Source of the DNA: Dyella nitratireducens
GTDB lineage: Bacteria; Pseudomonadota; Gammaproteobacteria; Xanthomonadales; Rhodanobacteraceae
Length of the DNA: 64,000 bases
Direction: 5' to 3'
NCBI RefSeq assembly: GCF_014642835.1
Contig: NZ_BMJA01000007.1
Coordinates: 62,001-126,000 of the forward strand
A model generated the notes under the pieces. That model was not told the origin of the DNA. It saw nothing but the letters and a program-made list of their open reading frames with translations, and searched no databases. Made by a program: the position numbers and the translations under genes. Shown piece after piece: positions 17,933-27,361 of the stretch; positions within the stretch are counted from its first letter, which is position 1; the number at the start of each line of letters is the position of its first letter.

Positions 17933-18480
17933 TGACGCGCTCACCTGACCAGTTCGTGCTTGCTGCCCGTGTACTGCATTGGCTGATGGCGATCATGATC
18001 GTGTCGATGTTGTTTATCGGCGTCGGCATGGTGGCATCGGTTTCGGAACGGCATGATTGGCTGCTCGCCATCCACAAACCGCTCGGCATAGCGATACTCG
18101 TGCTTGCCGTGATCCGGCTTATCGTGCGTCTACGCAATCCGCCACCGCCCTTGCCCGCCGACTTGCCCGCCCTGCAAAAGCTCGCGGCGCATGCTTCGCA
18201 TTATCTGCTGTACGCGTTGATGCTGGTGATGCCATTGGTGGGATGGGCCATGTTGTCGGCAGGTGGCTATCCGGTGATGCTTAGCCATTCACTGCGCTTG
18301 CCACCGATTTTCCCGGTGAATGCCACCGCATTTGCGATCCTGCGGCATGCACATGCGTGGCTGGCAGCGCTGTTGTTCTTGACCTTCCTCGCGCACCTCG
18401 GTGCGGCGCTGTATCACGGCTTGATTCGCAGGGATGGGGTGCTTTCCAGTATGACTGGCATCCGTCACGAGCCGGAATAA
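17932..18480 (+). CDS. Cytochrome b561 family protein
   Basis: The 182-residue product has four membrane helices (about 12-35, 47-65, 85-110 and 140-165) with histidines in the first, second and fourth that can bind two b haems (AARVLHWLMA, LAIHKPLGIA, RHAHAWLAALLF). It transfers electrons in the inner membrane, probably to the catalase-like protein encoded just upstream and overlapping by one base. ATG 17932 is chosen over GTG 17929. Confidence 0.9.
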   Translation: MTRSPDQFVLAARVLHWLMAIMIVSMLFIGVGMVASVSERHDWLLAIHKPLGIAILVLAVIRLIVRLRNPPPPLPADLPALQKLAAHASHYLLYALMLVMPLVGWAMLSAGGYPVMLSHSLRLPPIFPVNATAFAILRHAHAWLAALLFLTFLAHLGAALYHGLIRRDGVLSSMTGIRHEPE

Positions 18481-18526
18481 GCGAAGCTGTAAGCTTGCTT
18501 AGGTCGATAGGCATCGTTTGAAGACA

Positions 18527-18553
18527 CTGAGCCCCGGCGTTCGCCGGGGCGAC
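18527..18553. repeat. GCCCCGGCG hairpin, variant of the ATTCCGGC family
   Basis: GCCCCGGCG, TT, CGCCGGGGC gives a perfect nine-base stem flanked by CTGA and GACG, as in the other copies. It lies after cytochrome b561 and may end that transcript. Confidence 0.7.
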
Positions 18554-18653
18554 GATGGGATGGTGAGTGCAAGTTCAACGCCGATCAGGCGTCGCTGGCG
18601 TTGATGTCCGAAAACGGCGAGTTTCCCGTTTGCAACGGTGCTAGCCTGCACGC

Positions 18654-20168
18654 ATGACACAACTCCACACCGTCCCCACGCTGGACCCGCAAACCTGCGA
18701 ACGGGCCCGACTGAGTCGCGATGCACGCTTTGATGGGCTGTTCTTCATTGCCGTCAGCACCACCCGCATCTACTGCCGGCCGGTATGTCCTGCTTCGCCT
18801 TCACCCAAGCGCCAGAACGTCAGCTATTACACGACGGCCGCGGCGGCGGAAGCGGCGGGGTTTCGCCCTTGCCTGCGCTGCCGGCCCGAGTTGGCACCGG
18901 GTAACGATGCCTGGCAGCGCGGCGATCACGTGGTGTCGAGCGCATTGAAGCTGATCGATGGCGGCCTGCTGCAAGATCATCCGGTGGATGAGCTTGCGCG
19001 CCGTGTCGGTGTCGGAGCACGGCAGTTACGGCGCTTGTTCGTGGAACGCTTGGGAGCGCCGCCCATCGATGTGCACACCACGCGCCGGCTGCTGTTTGCC
19101 AAGCAGTTGCTGACCGAGACGAATATGCCCGTCACCGATGTGGCGCTTGCATCGGGCTTCAGCAGCTTGCGGCGCTTCAATGCGGCGTTCTTGCAGGCCA
19201 ACCGCATTGCGCCGCGCGAGCTGCGCAGGAAACCGCATGCGAGCCATAGCGACAGCCTGGTACTGCGCCTGCATTACCGGCCGCCTTACGACTTCCACTC
19301 GCTGCTGGCCTTTCTGCGCGGCCGTGCCCTGCCCGGCATCGAAGTGGTCGATGAGGAAAGTTACACGCGTGTCTTCGGTCCCGCTGAAACGCCGGGCTGG
19401 TTGCGGCTGAGTGCGTGGCCGGACAAGGAACATGCACTGCGTCTGCAACTGCATTGCCCGCAGCCGGCGAAGATGCTATCGGTGGTGACGCGCATTCGCC
19501 GCATGTTCGATCTGGACGCTGATCCGCAAGCCATTGCAACGGCCTTGCAGACGACCGCACCGATGCGTGCCTCGTTGCGCAAATACCCGGGCCTGCGTTT
19601 GCCTGGCAGTTGGAACGGTTTTGAAGTGGCAGTGCGTGCGATTCTCGGCCAGCAAGTGAGCGTGGCAGCGGCACGCACGCTTGCATCGCGTGTGGTGCAT
19701 CGCTACGGCGAAGCATTGCCCGTGCCGGTAGCGCCTGGACTGGAGTGCCTGTTTCCCAAACCCGACGTCTTGGTGGATGCCGATCTCAATGCCTTGGGCA
19801 TTACCACTGCACGCGCGCAAAGCATTCGCGGTGTCGCGCGTGCAGTGCTGGATGGCCGCGTGGATTTTCGCGTCGAGCAATCGCTGGATGAGTTCGTGCA
19901 ACGCTGGGTAGCCTTGCCCGGTATCGGCGAATGGACGGCGCACTACATGGCGATGCGCGGCATGAGCCATCCGGATGCGTTTCCGGCTGCCGATTTGATC
20001 CTGCGCCGCGCTGCATCCACCGATGGCACTATGCTCAGCACCAAGGCATTGACGCAGATGGCCGAAGCATGGCGTCCGTGGCGAGCCTATGCGGTGATGC
20101 ATCTATGGCGCAGTGTGAGCGAGCCGGCCAAGCTGTCCGCTGCGCCCCGAAAGAGAACAGCGGCATGA
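18654..20168 (+). CDS. Ada-AlkA fusion: methyl-phosphotriester sensor and 3-methyladenine DNA glycosylase
   Basis: The product is 504 residues. Residues 1-80 are the Ada zinc domain with Cys41, Cys45, Cys73 and Cys76. Residues 88-200 form an AraC-type helix-turn-helix. Residues about 205-300 match the AlkA N-terminal domain. Residues about 310-495 are HhH-GPD, with [15 protein letters not shown] and [17 protein letters not shown], ending in FPAADL with the catalytic Asp. It would sense alkylated phosphate backbone, activate transcription and remove alkylated bases. It leads an operon in which ogt overlaps its stop (ATGA). Confidence 0.95.
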   Translation: MTQLHTVPTLDPQTCERARLSRDARFDGLFFIAVSTTRIYCRPVCPASPSPKRQNVSYYTTAAAAEAAGFRPCLRCRPELAPGNDAWQRGDHVVSSALKLIDGGLLQDHPVDELARRVGVGARQLRRLFVERLGAPPIDVHTTRRLLFAKQLLTETNMPVTDVALASGFSSLRRFNAAFLQANRIAPRELRRKPHASHSDSLVLRLHYRPPYDFHSLLAFLRGRALPGIEVVDEESYTRVFGPAETPGWLRLSAWPDKEHALRLQLHCPQPAKMLSVVTRIRRMFDLDADPQAIATALQTTAPMRASLRKYPGLRLPGSWNGFEVAVRAILGQQVSVAAARTLASRVVHRYGEALPVPVAPGLECLFPKPDVLVDADLNALGITTARAQSIRGVARAVLDGRVDFRVEQSLDEFVQRWVALPGIGEWTAHYMAMRGMSHPDAFPAADLILRRAASTDGTMLSTKALTQMAEAWRPWRAYAVMHLWRSVSEPAKLSAAPRKRTAA

Positions 20169-20692
20169 CGACCTCAAACGATATCTGGTACGACTATCTA
20201 TCCACACCCATCGGCAAGCTGTTGCTGGCTGCCGATGCGCAAGGCTTGCGCGAAGTGTGGTTCGAAACCGGAAAGCACCAGACAACGCCTGACCCGGCGT
20301 GGAAGCACGATCCGGCCCAACTCGCGTTCGCGCGCAAGCAACTGGAAGAATATTTTGCGGGCACGCGCACGACGTTCGATTTGCCGTTGCATCCAATTGG
20401 AACGCCGTTTCAAGTCGCGGTGTGGCATGCGCTGGCGAAGATTCCTTACGGCACCACCATCAGCTACGGCGACATGGCAAAACGCATCGGGCAACCGCAG
20501 GCGGTACGCGCGGTGGGGGCTGCCAATGGGCGCAATCCGTTGCCGATCGTGTTGCCTTGCCATCGGGTGATCGGCGCGGACGGGAGCTTGACGGGCTTTG
20601 GTGGCGGCTTGCCGACGAAACGATACTTGTTGGCGATGGAAGATCAGATTGCACGAGGTGACTTGTTTGGGGTGGCATTGGGCCGCTCATGA
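20165..20692 (+). CDS. ogt: Methylated-DNA-[protein]-cysteine S-methyltransferase
   Basis: The 175-residue product carries the PCHRV active site (Cys132) that takes methyl groups from O6-methylguanine in a suicide reaction. The DNA-binding helix region ([25 protein letters not shown]) and [11 protein letters not shown] precede it. ATG 20165 overlaps the stop of the Ada-AlkA gene, and its own stop overlaps the next gene (ATGA). With its neighbour it forms an alkylation-repair operon, so induction through the Ada domain is likely. Confidence 0.96.
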   Translation: MTTSNDIWYDYLSTPIGKLLLAADAQGLREVWFETGKHQTTPDPAWKHDPAQLAFARKQLEEYFAGTRTTFDLPLHPIGTPFQVAVWHALAKIPYGTTISYGDMAKRIGQPQAVRAVGAANGRNPLPIVLPCHRVIGADGSLTGFGGGLPTKRYLLAMEDQIARGDLFGVALGRS

Positions 20693-21198
20693 CAAACACC
20701 ATCGTCACTCGGCTCATTCGGCAACTCGACCTGCAGCCGCATCCAGAAGGTGGCTTTTACCGGCGCACTTACCAATGCGATGAGTGCGTCACGCGAGCGG
20801 ACGGCACACCACGTAGCGCATCAACGGGCATCTATTACCTGCTGCACGATCAGGCCTACTCCGCCTGGCACCGCATCGACTCGGATGAAATGTGGCACTT
20901 CTATGCTGGCGATCCGCTGCTGATTCACATGCTGGACGACCGCGGTGAATTGAAAGTGCAACGGCTTGGGAACATGCTGCAAGAACCGGATGCGGTGTTT
21001 CAGTACGTGGTACCGGCGGGCTGCTGGTTTGCGGCGGAGCGCGAAGGACCGCAAGGGTATTCGCTGGCAGGTTGCACGGTGGCACCAGGGTTTGAATTCG
21101 CAACCTTCGAACTGGCGGATACCCAGGCGCTGCTGAGTCGCTACCCGGCGCATGAGGCTGTGATCCGACGACTGGCACCAGGCGGAAACGGCGCGTAG
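20689..21198 (+). CDS. DUF985 cupin protein
   Basis: The 169-residue cupin shows the DUF985 pattern: [17 protein letters not shown] at the start, [33 protein letters not shown] as the first cupin motif with likely metal ligands, and [20 protein letters not shown] as the second. The fold resembles sugar epimerases, but the function is not known. Four-base overlap with ogt places it in the repair operon; whether it repairs anything is unclear. Confidence 0.9.
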   Translation: MTNTIVTRLIRQLDLQPHPEGGFYRRTYQCDECVTRADGTPRSASTGIYYLLHDQAYSAWHRIDSDEMWHFYAGDPLLIHMLDDRGELKVQRLGNMLQEPDAVFQYVVPAGCWFAAEREGPQGYSLAGCTVAPGFEFATFELADTQALLSRYPAHEAVIRRLAPGGNGA

Positions 21199-21237
21199 CT
21201 CTTTTACAATGCACGGTCTTCAACACCGTGGCAGCGC

Positions 21238-22482
21238 ATGTCTTTTACGCATCCCTCCAACCTGATCATCATTGGCGGAGGCCCTGCTGGGTTGATGGCC
21301 GCCGAAACAGCACGTGCGCAGGGTTTGGAAGTCGATCTGTATGAGGCGAAAGGTTCGGTCGGGCGCAAGTTTCTGATCGCCGGCAAGGGTGGCATGAACC
21401 TTACGCATAGCGAGCCGCGGCTGGCGTTCGACAAGCGGTATGGCGAGCGCACCAAGGACATCGGCGCATGGCTGGATGATTTCGATGCCGATGCGCTACG
21501 CGCATGGGCACGTGGCCTTGGCGTAGACACCTTTGTTGGCAGCTCCGGCCGTGTTTTTCCCAGTGACTTGAAAGCGGCGCCACTGTTGCGCGGCTGGGTG
21601 CATCGGCTGCGTGAAAGTGGCGTGCGTTTTCATGTGCACCATCGTTGGCTCGGTTGGCGCGATGATGGCGCTTGGCATTTCGCCACGGCGGACGGCGAGA
21701 GCTTCGTGCATGCAGGTGCGGCAGTTTTAGCGCTGGGTGGTGGCAGTTGGCCACAGTTGGGTTCGGATGGTACGTGGCAGGCGCGGTTGGTTGAGCGTGG
21801 CGTCGACGTTGCCCCCTTGCAGCCTGCCAATTGCGGCTTCGACATCGGATGGAGTGCGCACCTGGCCTCGCACTTCGCCGGTGCGCCAGTGAAGCCTGTT
21901 GCCGCGCGTCTGCATGATGGTTCCGGGCATTCGCCTATGCTGCAAGGCGAATGTGTGATCACCGAAACCGGCATCGAAGGCAGTCTGATCTATGCGCTAT
22001 CCGCCAGCTTGCGCAACACCATCGCCCAGGAGGGCTATGCCGTGTTGGAGCTGGACCTGGCGCCGGACCGTACATTGGATCGGTTGCGCCATGATCTCGC
22101 CAAGCCGCGCGGAAGTCGCACGCTGAGCGAGCATCTGCGGCGTCAGGCTGGGTTGGTGGGTGTGAAGACGGCTTTATTGCACGAGGTGCTCGATACGGCA
22201 CAACGCAACAATACGGACGTTCTGGCACGTACCATCAAATGCCTGCCCTTGCGCTTGAAACAGCCACGTCCCATGGCCGAGGCCATCAGCAGCGCTGGCG
22301 GTGTACGGCTGGAAGCTTTGGATGATGCCTTGATGCTGACTGCGCTGCCCGGCGTGTTTTGCGCGGGTGAGATGCTGGATTGGGAAGCGCCTACCGGTGG
22401 TTACTTGCTGACGGCATGTTTTGCGAGTGGGTATCGCGCGGGGCTTGGTGTGGCGGCATGGTTGAAACACAACATCGCGTAA
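21238..22482 (+). CDS. BaiN/HI0933-type FAD flavoprotein
   Basis: The 414-residue product starts with the dinucleotide motif GGGPAGLMAAE (residues about 13-23) and has GKGGMNLTHSEP, AAVLALGGGSWPQLGSDG and the closing FCAGEMLDWEAPTGGYLLTACFASG, all standard for the HI0933/YhiN family (TIGR03862 subgroup). Family members are NAD(P)/FAD oxidoreductases with mostly unknown substrates. It begins 39 bases after the DUF985 gene, so it may be co-transcribed. Confidence 0.9.
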   Translation: MSFTHPSNLIIIGGGPAGLMAAETARAQGLEVDLYEAKGSVGRKFLIAGKGGMNLTHSEPRLAFDKRYGERTKDIGAWLDDFDADALRAWARGLGVDTFVGSSGRVFPSDLKAAPLLRGWVHRLRESGVRFHVHHRWLGWRDDGAWHFATADGESFVHAGAAVLALGGGSWPQLGSDGTWQARLVERGVDVAPLQPANCGFDIGWSAHLASHFAGAPVKPVAARLHDGSGHSPMLQGECVITETGIEGSLIYALSASLRNTIAQEGYAVLELDLAPDRTLDRLRHDLAKPRGSRTLSEHLRRQAGLVGVKTALLHEVLDTAQRNNTDVLARTIKCLPLRLKQPRPMAEAISSAGGVRLEALDDALMLTALPGVFCAGEMLDWEAPTGGYLLTACFASGYRAGLGVAAWLKHNIA

Positions 22483-22491
22483 TCCTGTTCT

Positions 22492-22612
22492 CGTCATTCC
22501 GGCGAAAGCCGGAATCCAGTACAAACGCGCCGTGCGAAGCACACAACATAAAAAAATATCGTGTCCTTCGGACGCATATTAAAACTGGATTCCGGCCTTC
22601 TCCGGAATGACG
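22492..22612. repeat. 121-bp composite of two opposed ATTCCGGC hairpins, copy A
   Basis: CGTCATTCCGGCGAAAGCC... at the left and ...CCGGAATGACG at the right frame an 80-base centre containing CGTGCGAAGCACACAA. Layout and centre match copy B at 27146-27265. It lies between the flavoprotein gene and a convergent gene. Confidence 0.88.
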
Positions 22613-22659
22613 GTGAGGTATTGCGAAACTCCCTGCATATGATGGGGCGTGAATCGTGC

Positions 22660-23136
22660 TTACAAACCAAGATCACTTAGCCCCGGATGATCATCCGGCC
22701 TGCGTCCTTGCGGCCAATGGTATTTGCGTTCCGATTCGGCAATAGGCACATCATTGATGCTCGCATGCCGCTCGGCCATCAAGCCGTTTTCATCGAACAA
22801 CCAGTTCTCGTTGCCATAGGAACGAAACCAGTTACCGGAATCGTCATGCCACTCATAGGCAAAACGCACAGCAATGCGGTTGCCATCGAACGCCCAAAGC
22901 TCCTTGATCAAGCGGTACTCCAACTCTCGCGCCCATTTGCGCGTAAGAAAAGCCACGATGGCATCGCGGCCGCTGAGGAATTCCGAACGATTGCGCCAGC
23001 GGCTATTAGGCGTGTACGCGAGCGCTACGCGGCCGGGCTCGCGCGTGTTCCAGGCATCCTCGGCCAGGCGGACTTTCTGGATCGCGGTTTCGCGCGTAAA
23101 CGGCGGCAAGGGCGGGCGTTGCTCAATCGCAGACAT
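22660..23136 (-). CDS. DUF1348 (NTF2-like) protein
   Basis: The product of about 158 residues is the NTF2-like fold known as DUF1348: [75 protein letters not shown] and the C-terminal [10 protein letters not shown]. The NTF2-like pocket may bind or convert a small molecule; no substrate is known. ATG 23136 (with a GAGAG stretch ahead) is preferred to ATG 23148. It is monocistronic. Confidence 0.88.
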   Translation of the reverse strand: MSAIEQRPPLPPFTRETAIQKVRLAEDAWNTREPGRVALAYTPNSRWRNRSEFLSGRDAIVAFLTRKWARELEYRLIKELWAFDGNRIAVRFAYEWHDDSGNWFRSYGNENWLFDENGLMAERHASINDVPIAESERKYHWPQGRRPDDHPGLSDLGL

Positions 23137-23306
23137 GAGGGCTCTCATCAGGTGGCACGGGGAATTGGCATTGTAATTCCTGGCCCGGTCCGGCCTGCAT
23201 AAAAACTTGCGACGGTATGCGGCATGTCAACGCACCACCGGACATGCTGAATTAGTCATATAACTGCGTCATGATTCACGGCTGATCGAAACTCGGGTTC
23301 CATTCC

Positions 23307-24587
23307 ATGAAACGCTTATCCAGCCTGCTGCTTTGTTCGCTCATTGCCCTGGGGGGCTGCGCCACGCATCCCTCTGTACCGGCCGGAACGGAGGCGCAAC
23401 AGGCCAAGGCTGCGGCCACCGCGCCACTGCTGCTTATCTCCATCGACGCCTATCGCGCCGACTACATCAACCGCGGTTTCAGCCCCACCTTGCAGCAACT
23501 CGCTGCCACGGGCGTGCATGCCGATGGGATGCAGCCGTCGTTTCCCTCGTTGACGTTTCCCAATCACTACGCCATCGTCACCGGCCTGGTGCCGGACCAC
23601 AACGGCATCGTCAACAACACCATGGTCGATCCGGAACTGGGCAAGTTCTCGTTGAAGGACCGCAAGGCAGTGAGCAATGAATTGTGGTGGGACCAGGCCA
23701 CGCCACTGTGGGTGACGGCCGATGCAAACGGACTGCGTACCGCAACCATGTTCTGGCCCGGCTCCGAAGCAAATATCCAGGGCAAGCATCCGGATTACTG
23801 GAAACCATACGACGGCAAGGTGACACCCGACCAGCGTGTCGACCAAGTCCTTGCGTGGCTGGATCTGCCGCAGGATCAACGCCCCACCTTCCTGACCCTG
23901 TATTTCGATGCGGTCGATCATGCCGGCCATGAGCACGGGCCGGACTCAGCGGAAGTGAACCAGGCATTGCGCGGAACCGATGAAGCCATGGCGCGCCTGG
24001 TCGATGGTCTGCGCCAGCGTGGCCTATACGACAAGATCAATATCATCGTGCTGGCCGACCACGGCATGGCGAGCGTACCGCTGGAAAACAGCATTCTTAT
24101 CGACAAGCTGATTCCGATGGACGACGTGGAGGAAGTGAGCCTGGGTGTGGTGGCTGGCTTCAATCCCAAGCGCAAGCACGATTTCAATGCCATCGAGGAA
24201 AAGCTCGAACAGCCGCAGCAGCATATGCATTGCTGGGACAAGACGCGCATCCCTGCACGCTTCAACTACGGCGCCAATGCACGCGTGCCGCAGCTGGTGT
24301 GCCTGGCCGACGTGGGTTGGCGCATTACCACCACGGACTACCAGGCCAAGCACGCTGGCCACATAAGCATTGGCGAACACGGCTATGACAATGCCGATCC
24401 GCTGATGCAGGCTTCGTTTATTGCACATGGGCCGGCGTTCCAGAGCGGCATCCGTTATCACAGTTTCCCCAACGTGGACGTCTATCCGCTGATGGCGCAT
24501 TTGCTGGGGATCTCGCCGAAGTTCAGCGACGGGAAGTTCGAGGATGTGCAGGGGATGTTGAAGCCGGAGCCGGCGCCAGCCCAATAA
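23307..24587 (+). CDS. Nucleotide pyrophosphatase/phosphodiesterase lipoprotein (ENPP family)
   Basis: The 426-residue product has a lipobox LGGC (Cys18). The alkaline-phosphatase-superfamily core follows: Asp47 in SIDAYRADY, nucleophile Thr83 in PSLTFPNHY, then DAVDHAGHEHGPDS and VLADHGMAS, which hold the other zinc ligands, and a C-terminal HGYDN histidine. This matches the bacterial NPP enzymes known from Xanthomonas, which split nucleotides and phosphodiesters in the periplasm. It stands alone between two intergenic repeat regions. Confidence 0.93.
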   Translation: MKRLSSLLLCSLIALGGCATHPSVPAGTEAQQAKAAATAPLLLISIDAYRADYINRGFSPTLQQLAATGVHADGMQPSFPSLTFPNHYAIVTGLVPDHNGIVNNTMVDPELGKFSLKDRKAVSNELWWDQATPLWVTADANGLRTATMFWPGSEANIQGKHPDYWKPYDGKVTPDQRVDQVLAWLDLPQDQRPTFLTLYFDAVDHAGHEHGPDSAEVNQALRGTDEAMARLVDGLRQRGLYDKINIIVLADHGMASVPLENSILIDKLIPMDDVEEVSLGVVAGFNPKRKHDFNAIEEKLEQPQQHMHCWDKTRIPARFNYGANARVPQLVCLADVGWRITTTDYQAKHAGHISIGEHGYDNADPLMQASFIAHGPAFQSGIRYHSFPNVDVYPLMAHLLGISPKFSDGKFEDVQGMLKPEPAPAQ

Positions 24588-24635
24588 CGCTTGGTATCTG
24601 ATTAGCGTCGAGCATCAACAATACGAGATGCAGTT

Positions 24636-24659
24636 CCCTCCCCTGCTTGCAGGGGAGGG
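24636..24659. repeat. C/G-rich hairpin, family 3
   Basis: CCCTCCCCTGC, TT, GCAGGGGAGGG gives an 11-bp stem about 50 bases past the NPP stop, followed by TTAGGGTGGGGTGCGAGC. It may terminate the NPP transcript, although no T-run follows. Confidence 0.75.
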
Positions 24660-24788
24660 TTAGGGTGGGGTGCGAGCGAAGCGAGCGGCAGGCGATCCTA
24701 TATCGCAGCAAGGTGCATCCGGCCACACGCTGCTTGCTATCTAAAGTCAATTCGGCTGTGCGCTAAAGCACAAGCAACCCCAACCCGG

Positions 24789-24816
24789 CCCTCCCCTACT
24801 GCCGCAGGGGAAGGGG
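24789..24816. repeat. C/G-rich hairpin, family 3, imperfect inverted copy
   Basis: CCCTCCCCTACTGCC followed by GCAGGGGAAGGGG pairs imperfectly. With the hairpin at 24636 and the CCCCAACCC between them, it looks like the opposite end of a composite of about 180 bp in front of the LysR gene. Confidence 0.6.
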
Positions 24817-24879
24817 TAGTTCTAGGTAAAAATAGGGCAGCACTTGAGCATCGCGCCGCATGCCACGAAAGTAGCGGCC

Positions 24880-25782
24880 ATGAACATCGAACTCCGCCAC
24901 CTGCGTTACTTCGTCGCCGTCGCCGACACGCTGCATTTCGGCAAGGCTGCCGAGCGGCTGGGCATGTCGCAGCCGCCGCTCAGCCAGCAGATTCGCCAGC
25001 TGGAAGACGCGGTCGGCGCCCGCCTGCTGACGCGCACCAACCGGCGCGTGGCCTTGACCGAGCCCGGCCGGGTGTTGCTGCAGGAAGCGCGCGATATCCT
25101 CGAACGCACCGATCGCGCCGTGGACCTGGTTCAGCGCGCGCAACGCGGCGAGCTGGGTGAACTGCGCATCGGCTTTACGCGCACGACGCCGCTTTCGCAG
25201 GATATCCCCGGCGCCATCTTTGCGTTCCGCCAGCACTTTCCCGCGGTGCATTTGCAGCTGGAAGAAATGAATTCGCTGCAGCAGGTCGATGCGCTGCTTG
25301 AGCGCCGCTTGCAGGTGGGTATTCTGCGCCCGAGTACGCTGCCTTCATCCCTGATTTCCAAGCGCCTGTTCCGCGATCCGCTGGTGGCGGTGCTGCGTTC
25401 GGATCACCCCGCGCTGAAGCGTGTGGGTGCGCGCGGCAAGTTGTCGGTCAAAGTATTGGCGCAGGAACCGTTCGTGGTGTTCGCACGCAACGCCGGTGCA
25501 GGCGTGCACGAACATGTCATGACGTTGTGCCGCGAGGCAGGCTTTGCACCACGCATTTCGCAGGAAGCGCGCGAGGCATCCACCATCATCGGCCTGGTTG
25601 CCGCCGGCTTCGGCGTGGCGATTCTGCCCCAGTCTTGCGATCACATCCGCGTGGAAGGGGTCAGCTACGTGGCGTTGGCGGAAACGAACGCCATGTCGGA
25701 AATCCACGTGGTGTATCGCGATGACGAGCGTTCGCCGCTGGTGCCACGTTTCGTGCAGTTACTCACCGCAGCCAAAGGCTAG
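24880..25782 (+). CDS. LysR-family transcriptional regulator
   Basis: ATG 24880 gives 300 residues beginning MNIELRHLRYFVAVADTLHFG, the usual LysR N-terminus with helix-turn-helix (AAERLGMSQPPLSQQIRQLE) and an effector-binding domain from about residue 90. The sequence is of the BenM/CatM-like branch, which often senses aromatic or organic acids; this is only a resemblance. It converges with an MFS transporter gene across a REP pair, so its target is not obvious from position. Confidence 0.92.
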   Translation: MNIELRHLRYFVAVADTLHFGKAAERLGMSQPPLSQQIRQLEDAVGARLLTRTNRRVALTEPGRVLLQEARDILERTDRAVDLVQRAQRGELGELRIGFTRTTPLSQDIPGAIFAFRQHFPAVHLQLEEMNSLQQVDALLERRLQVGILRPSTLPSSLISKRLFRDPLVAVLRSDHPALKRVGARGKLSVKVLAQEPFVVFARNAGAGVHEHVMTLCREAGFAPRISQEAREASTIIGLVAAGFGVAILPQSCDHIRVEGVSYVALAETNAMSEIHVVYRDDERSPLVPRFVQLLTAAKG

Positions 25783-25783
25783 C

Positions 25784-25856
25784 GTAGGTTGGGATGCAAA
25801 CCCCAACAATTCGTGTACATATGCATGTCGATGTTGGGGTTTACACCCCAACCTAC
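25784..25856. repeat. GTAG-headed REP pair, copy 4
   Basis: Arms differ from the consensus by one base on each side (GGGATGC and TTTACAC). The loop is 22 bases. It sits between two convergent genes and supplies the TAG stop of the MFS gene (25853-25855, minus strand). Confidence 0.92.
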
Positions 25857-27103
25857 GGCATCGCTCCCTTACTCATGGGTGCAGGTGGCGTGGCTAACTG
25901 CGGTAAAGGCGGTAGGCGATACAGGCACAACGCGATCAGCAAGCCGGCCAGCACCAGCGCACCGACGAACAGCGCAACGCCTAGCCAATGATACGCTGCA
26001 TAAAACAAGCCACCACTCCAGCCAGCTACGCTCGAACCCATGTAATAACTGAAAAGGTACATCGACGAAGCCTGTGCCTTCGCCGCACCGCCACGCCGCC
26101 CTACCCAGCTGCTGACGATGGAATGGCCGCCGAAGAAACCGAAGGTAATGGCCGTCAGGCCAAAGATGATCAACCACAGCGATGCTGTCATGGTGCATGC
26201 CACGCCCCATAGCATCAGCGCAAACGCCGTCCAGAGTACTTTGCGCCGACCCAGTTTGCCGGCCAGATGCCCCATCCAGGCCGAGCTGAAGGTGCCGACC
26301 AGATAGATGCCGAAGATCAGGCCAACCACGGTCTGGCTGAGATTGAACGGCGGCGCCAGCAAGCGATAGCCCAGATAGTTGTAGACCGTGACGAATGCGC
26401 CGAGCAGCAGAAAGCCTTCCAGGAACAACCACGGCAGGCCGGGATCGCGAAAGATGCCGGCGAAGCGGGAAAACAACGCACGCCATTGCAAGGCTTGAGG
26501 ATGGAAGTGGCGCGACGGCGGCAAGGCTTTCCAGAACACCAGGCCAGCGATCAAACCAATGATGCCGACCACGGCGACACCAGCGCGCCAGCCGGCAAAG
26601 TCAGCCACCACGCCGGCTATCAGTCGCCCGCTCATGCCGCCAATCGCGCTGCCGCTGATGTACAGGCCCATGCCCAGGCCAATCGATTCGGCATGCATTT
26701 CTTCGGTGAGATACGTCATTGCGACGGCCGGCAAACCGCTGAGCGTGATGCCGAGCAGCGTTCGCAGCGTCAGCAGCGCGTACCAGTTCGGCATCAACGC
26801 AGTGAGCAACACCAGCACGGCGGAAGAAAGCAGCGACGCTACCATGACCGACTTGCGTCCCACTGCATCAGACACGCCGCCCGCAAACAGCATGGCGAAG
26901 GCCAGCACGCCAGTGGTCAGCGACAGCGACAACGCGCTGGTAGCGGCACTGATGCCGTAGTGCTGGCTGAACAGCGGCATCAGGGGCTGCACGCAATACA
27001 GCAAGCCGAAGGTCGCCAGACCGGCGGCGAACAGCGCGAGGTTGGTGCGCTTGAAGGCCGGGGTGCCGTGGCGGATGAGGTTGTCCGTTGAGAGGGTGTC
27101 CAT
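25853..27103 (-). CDS. MFS transporter (YnfM-like, arabinose-efflux-type)
   Basis: Starting at ATG 27103 the product is 416 residues with twelve predicted membrane helices, beginning KRTNLALFAAGLATFGLLYCVQPLMPLF. The inter-helix motif GGVSDAVGRKSVM and the repeat MGHLAGKLGRRKVL are MFS hallmarks. It most resembles the YnfM group of drug or metabolite exporters; the substrate is unknown. An upstream start at 27151 would read into the repeat at 27146 and is rejected. The stop comes from a REP pair. Confidence 0.9.
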   Translation of the reverse strand: MDTLSTDNLIRHGTPAFKRTNLALFAAGLATFGLLYCVQPLMPLFSQHYGISAATSALSLSLTTGVLAFAMLFAGGVSDAVGRKSVMVASLLSSAVLVLLTALMPNWYALLTLRTLLGITLSGLPAVAMTYLTEEMHAESIGLGMGLYISGSAIGGMSGRLIAGVVADFAGWRAGVAVVGIIGLIAGLVFWKALPPSRHFHPQALQWRALFSRFAGIFRDPGLPWLFLEGFLLLGAFVTVYNYLGYRLLAPPFNLSQTVVGLIFGIYLVGTFSSAWMGHLAGKLGRRKVLWTAFALMLWGVACTMTASLWLIIFGLTAITFGFFGGHSIVSSWVGRRGGAAKAQASSMYLFSYYMGSSVAGWSGGLFYAAYHWLGVALFVGALVLAGLLIALCLYRLPPLPQLATPPAPMSKGAMP

Positions 27104-27145
27104 AACGGTGCGGCGTGGTCGCGACAGTGACTCGAAGTTCCTCGC

Positions 27146-27265
27146 CGTCATTCCGGCGAACGCCGGAATCCAGTATTAATACGTCGTGCGAAGCACACAA
27201 AACCTTTGTATTGAATGCTTCGCATACCATGTTTGTACTGGATTCCGGCGTTCGCCGGAATGACG
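27146..27265. repeat. 120-bp composite of two opposed ATTCCGGC hairpins, copy B
   Basis: Same build as copy A at 22492: CGTCATTCCGGCGAACGCC on the left, GGCGTTCGCCGGAATGACG on the right, and CGTGCGAAGCACACAA in the centre. It lies upstream of the MFS gene, inside its probable promoter region. Confidence 0.88.
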
Positions 27266-27361
27266 GTGAGGGCGCTCGGTTTTTTTCAGGTAGCGCAAGC
27301 ATAGAGTTCCTTCCGTGGAACGTCGATAACACCGCAAGTCCGGCTCGATAGCCGGCACGTA

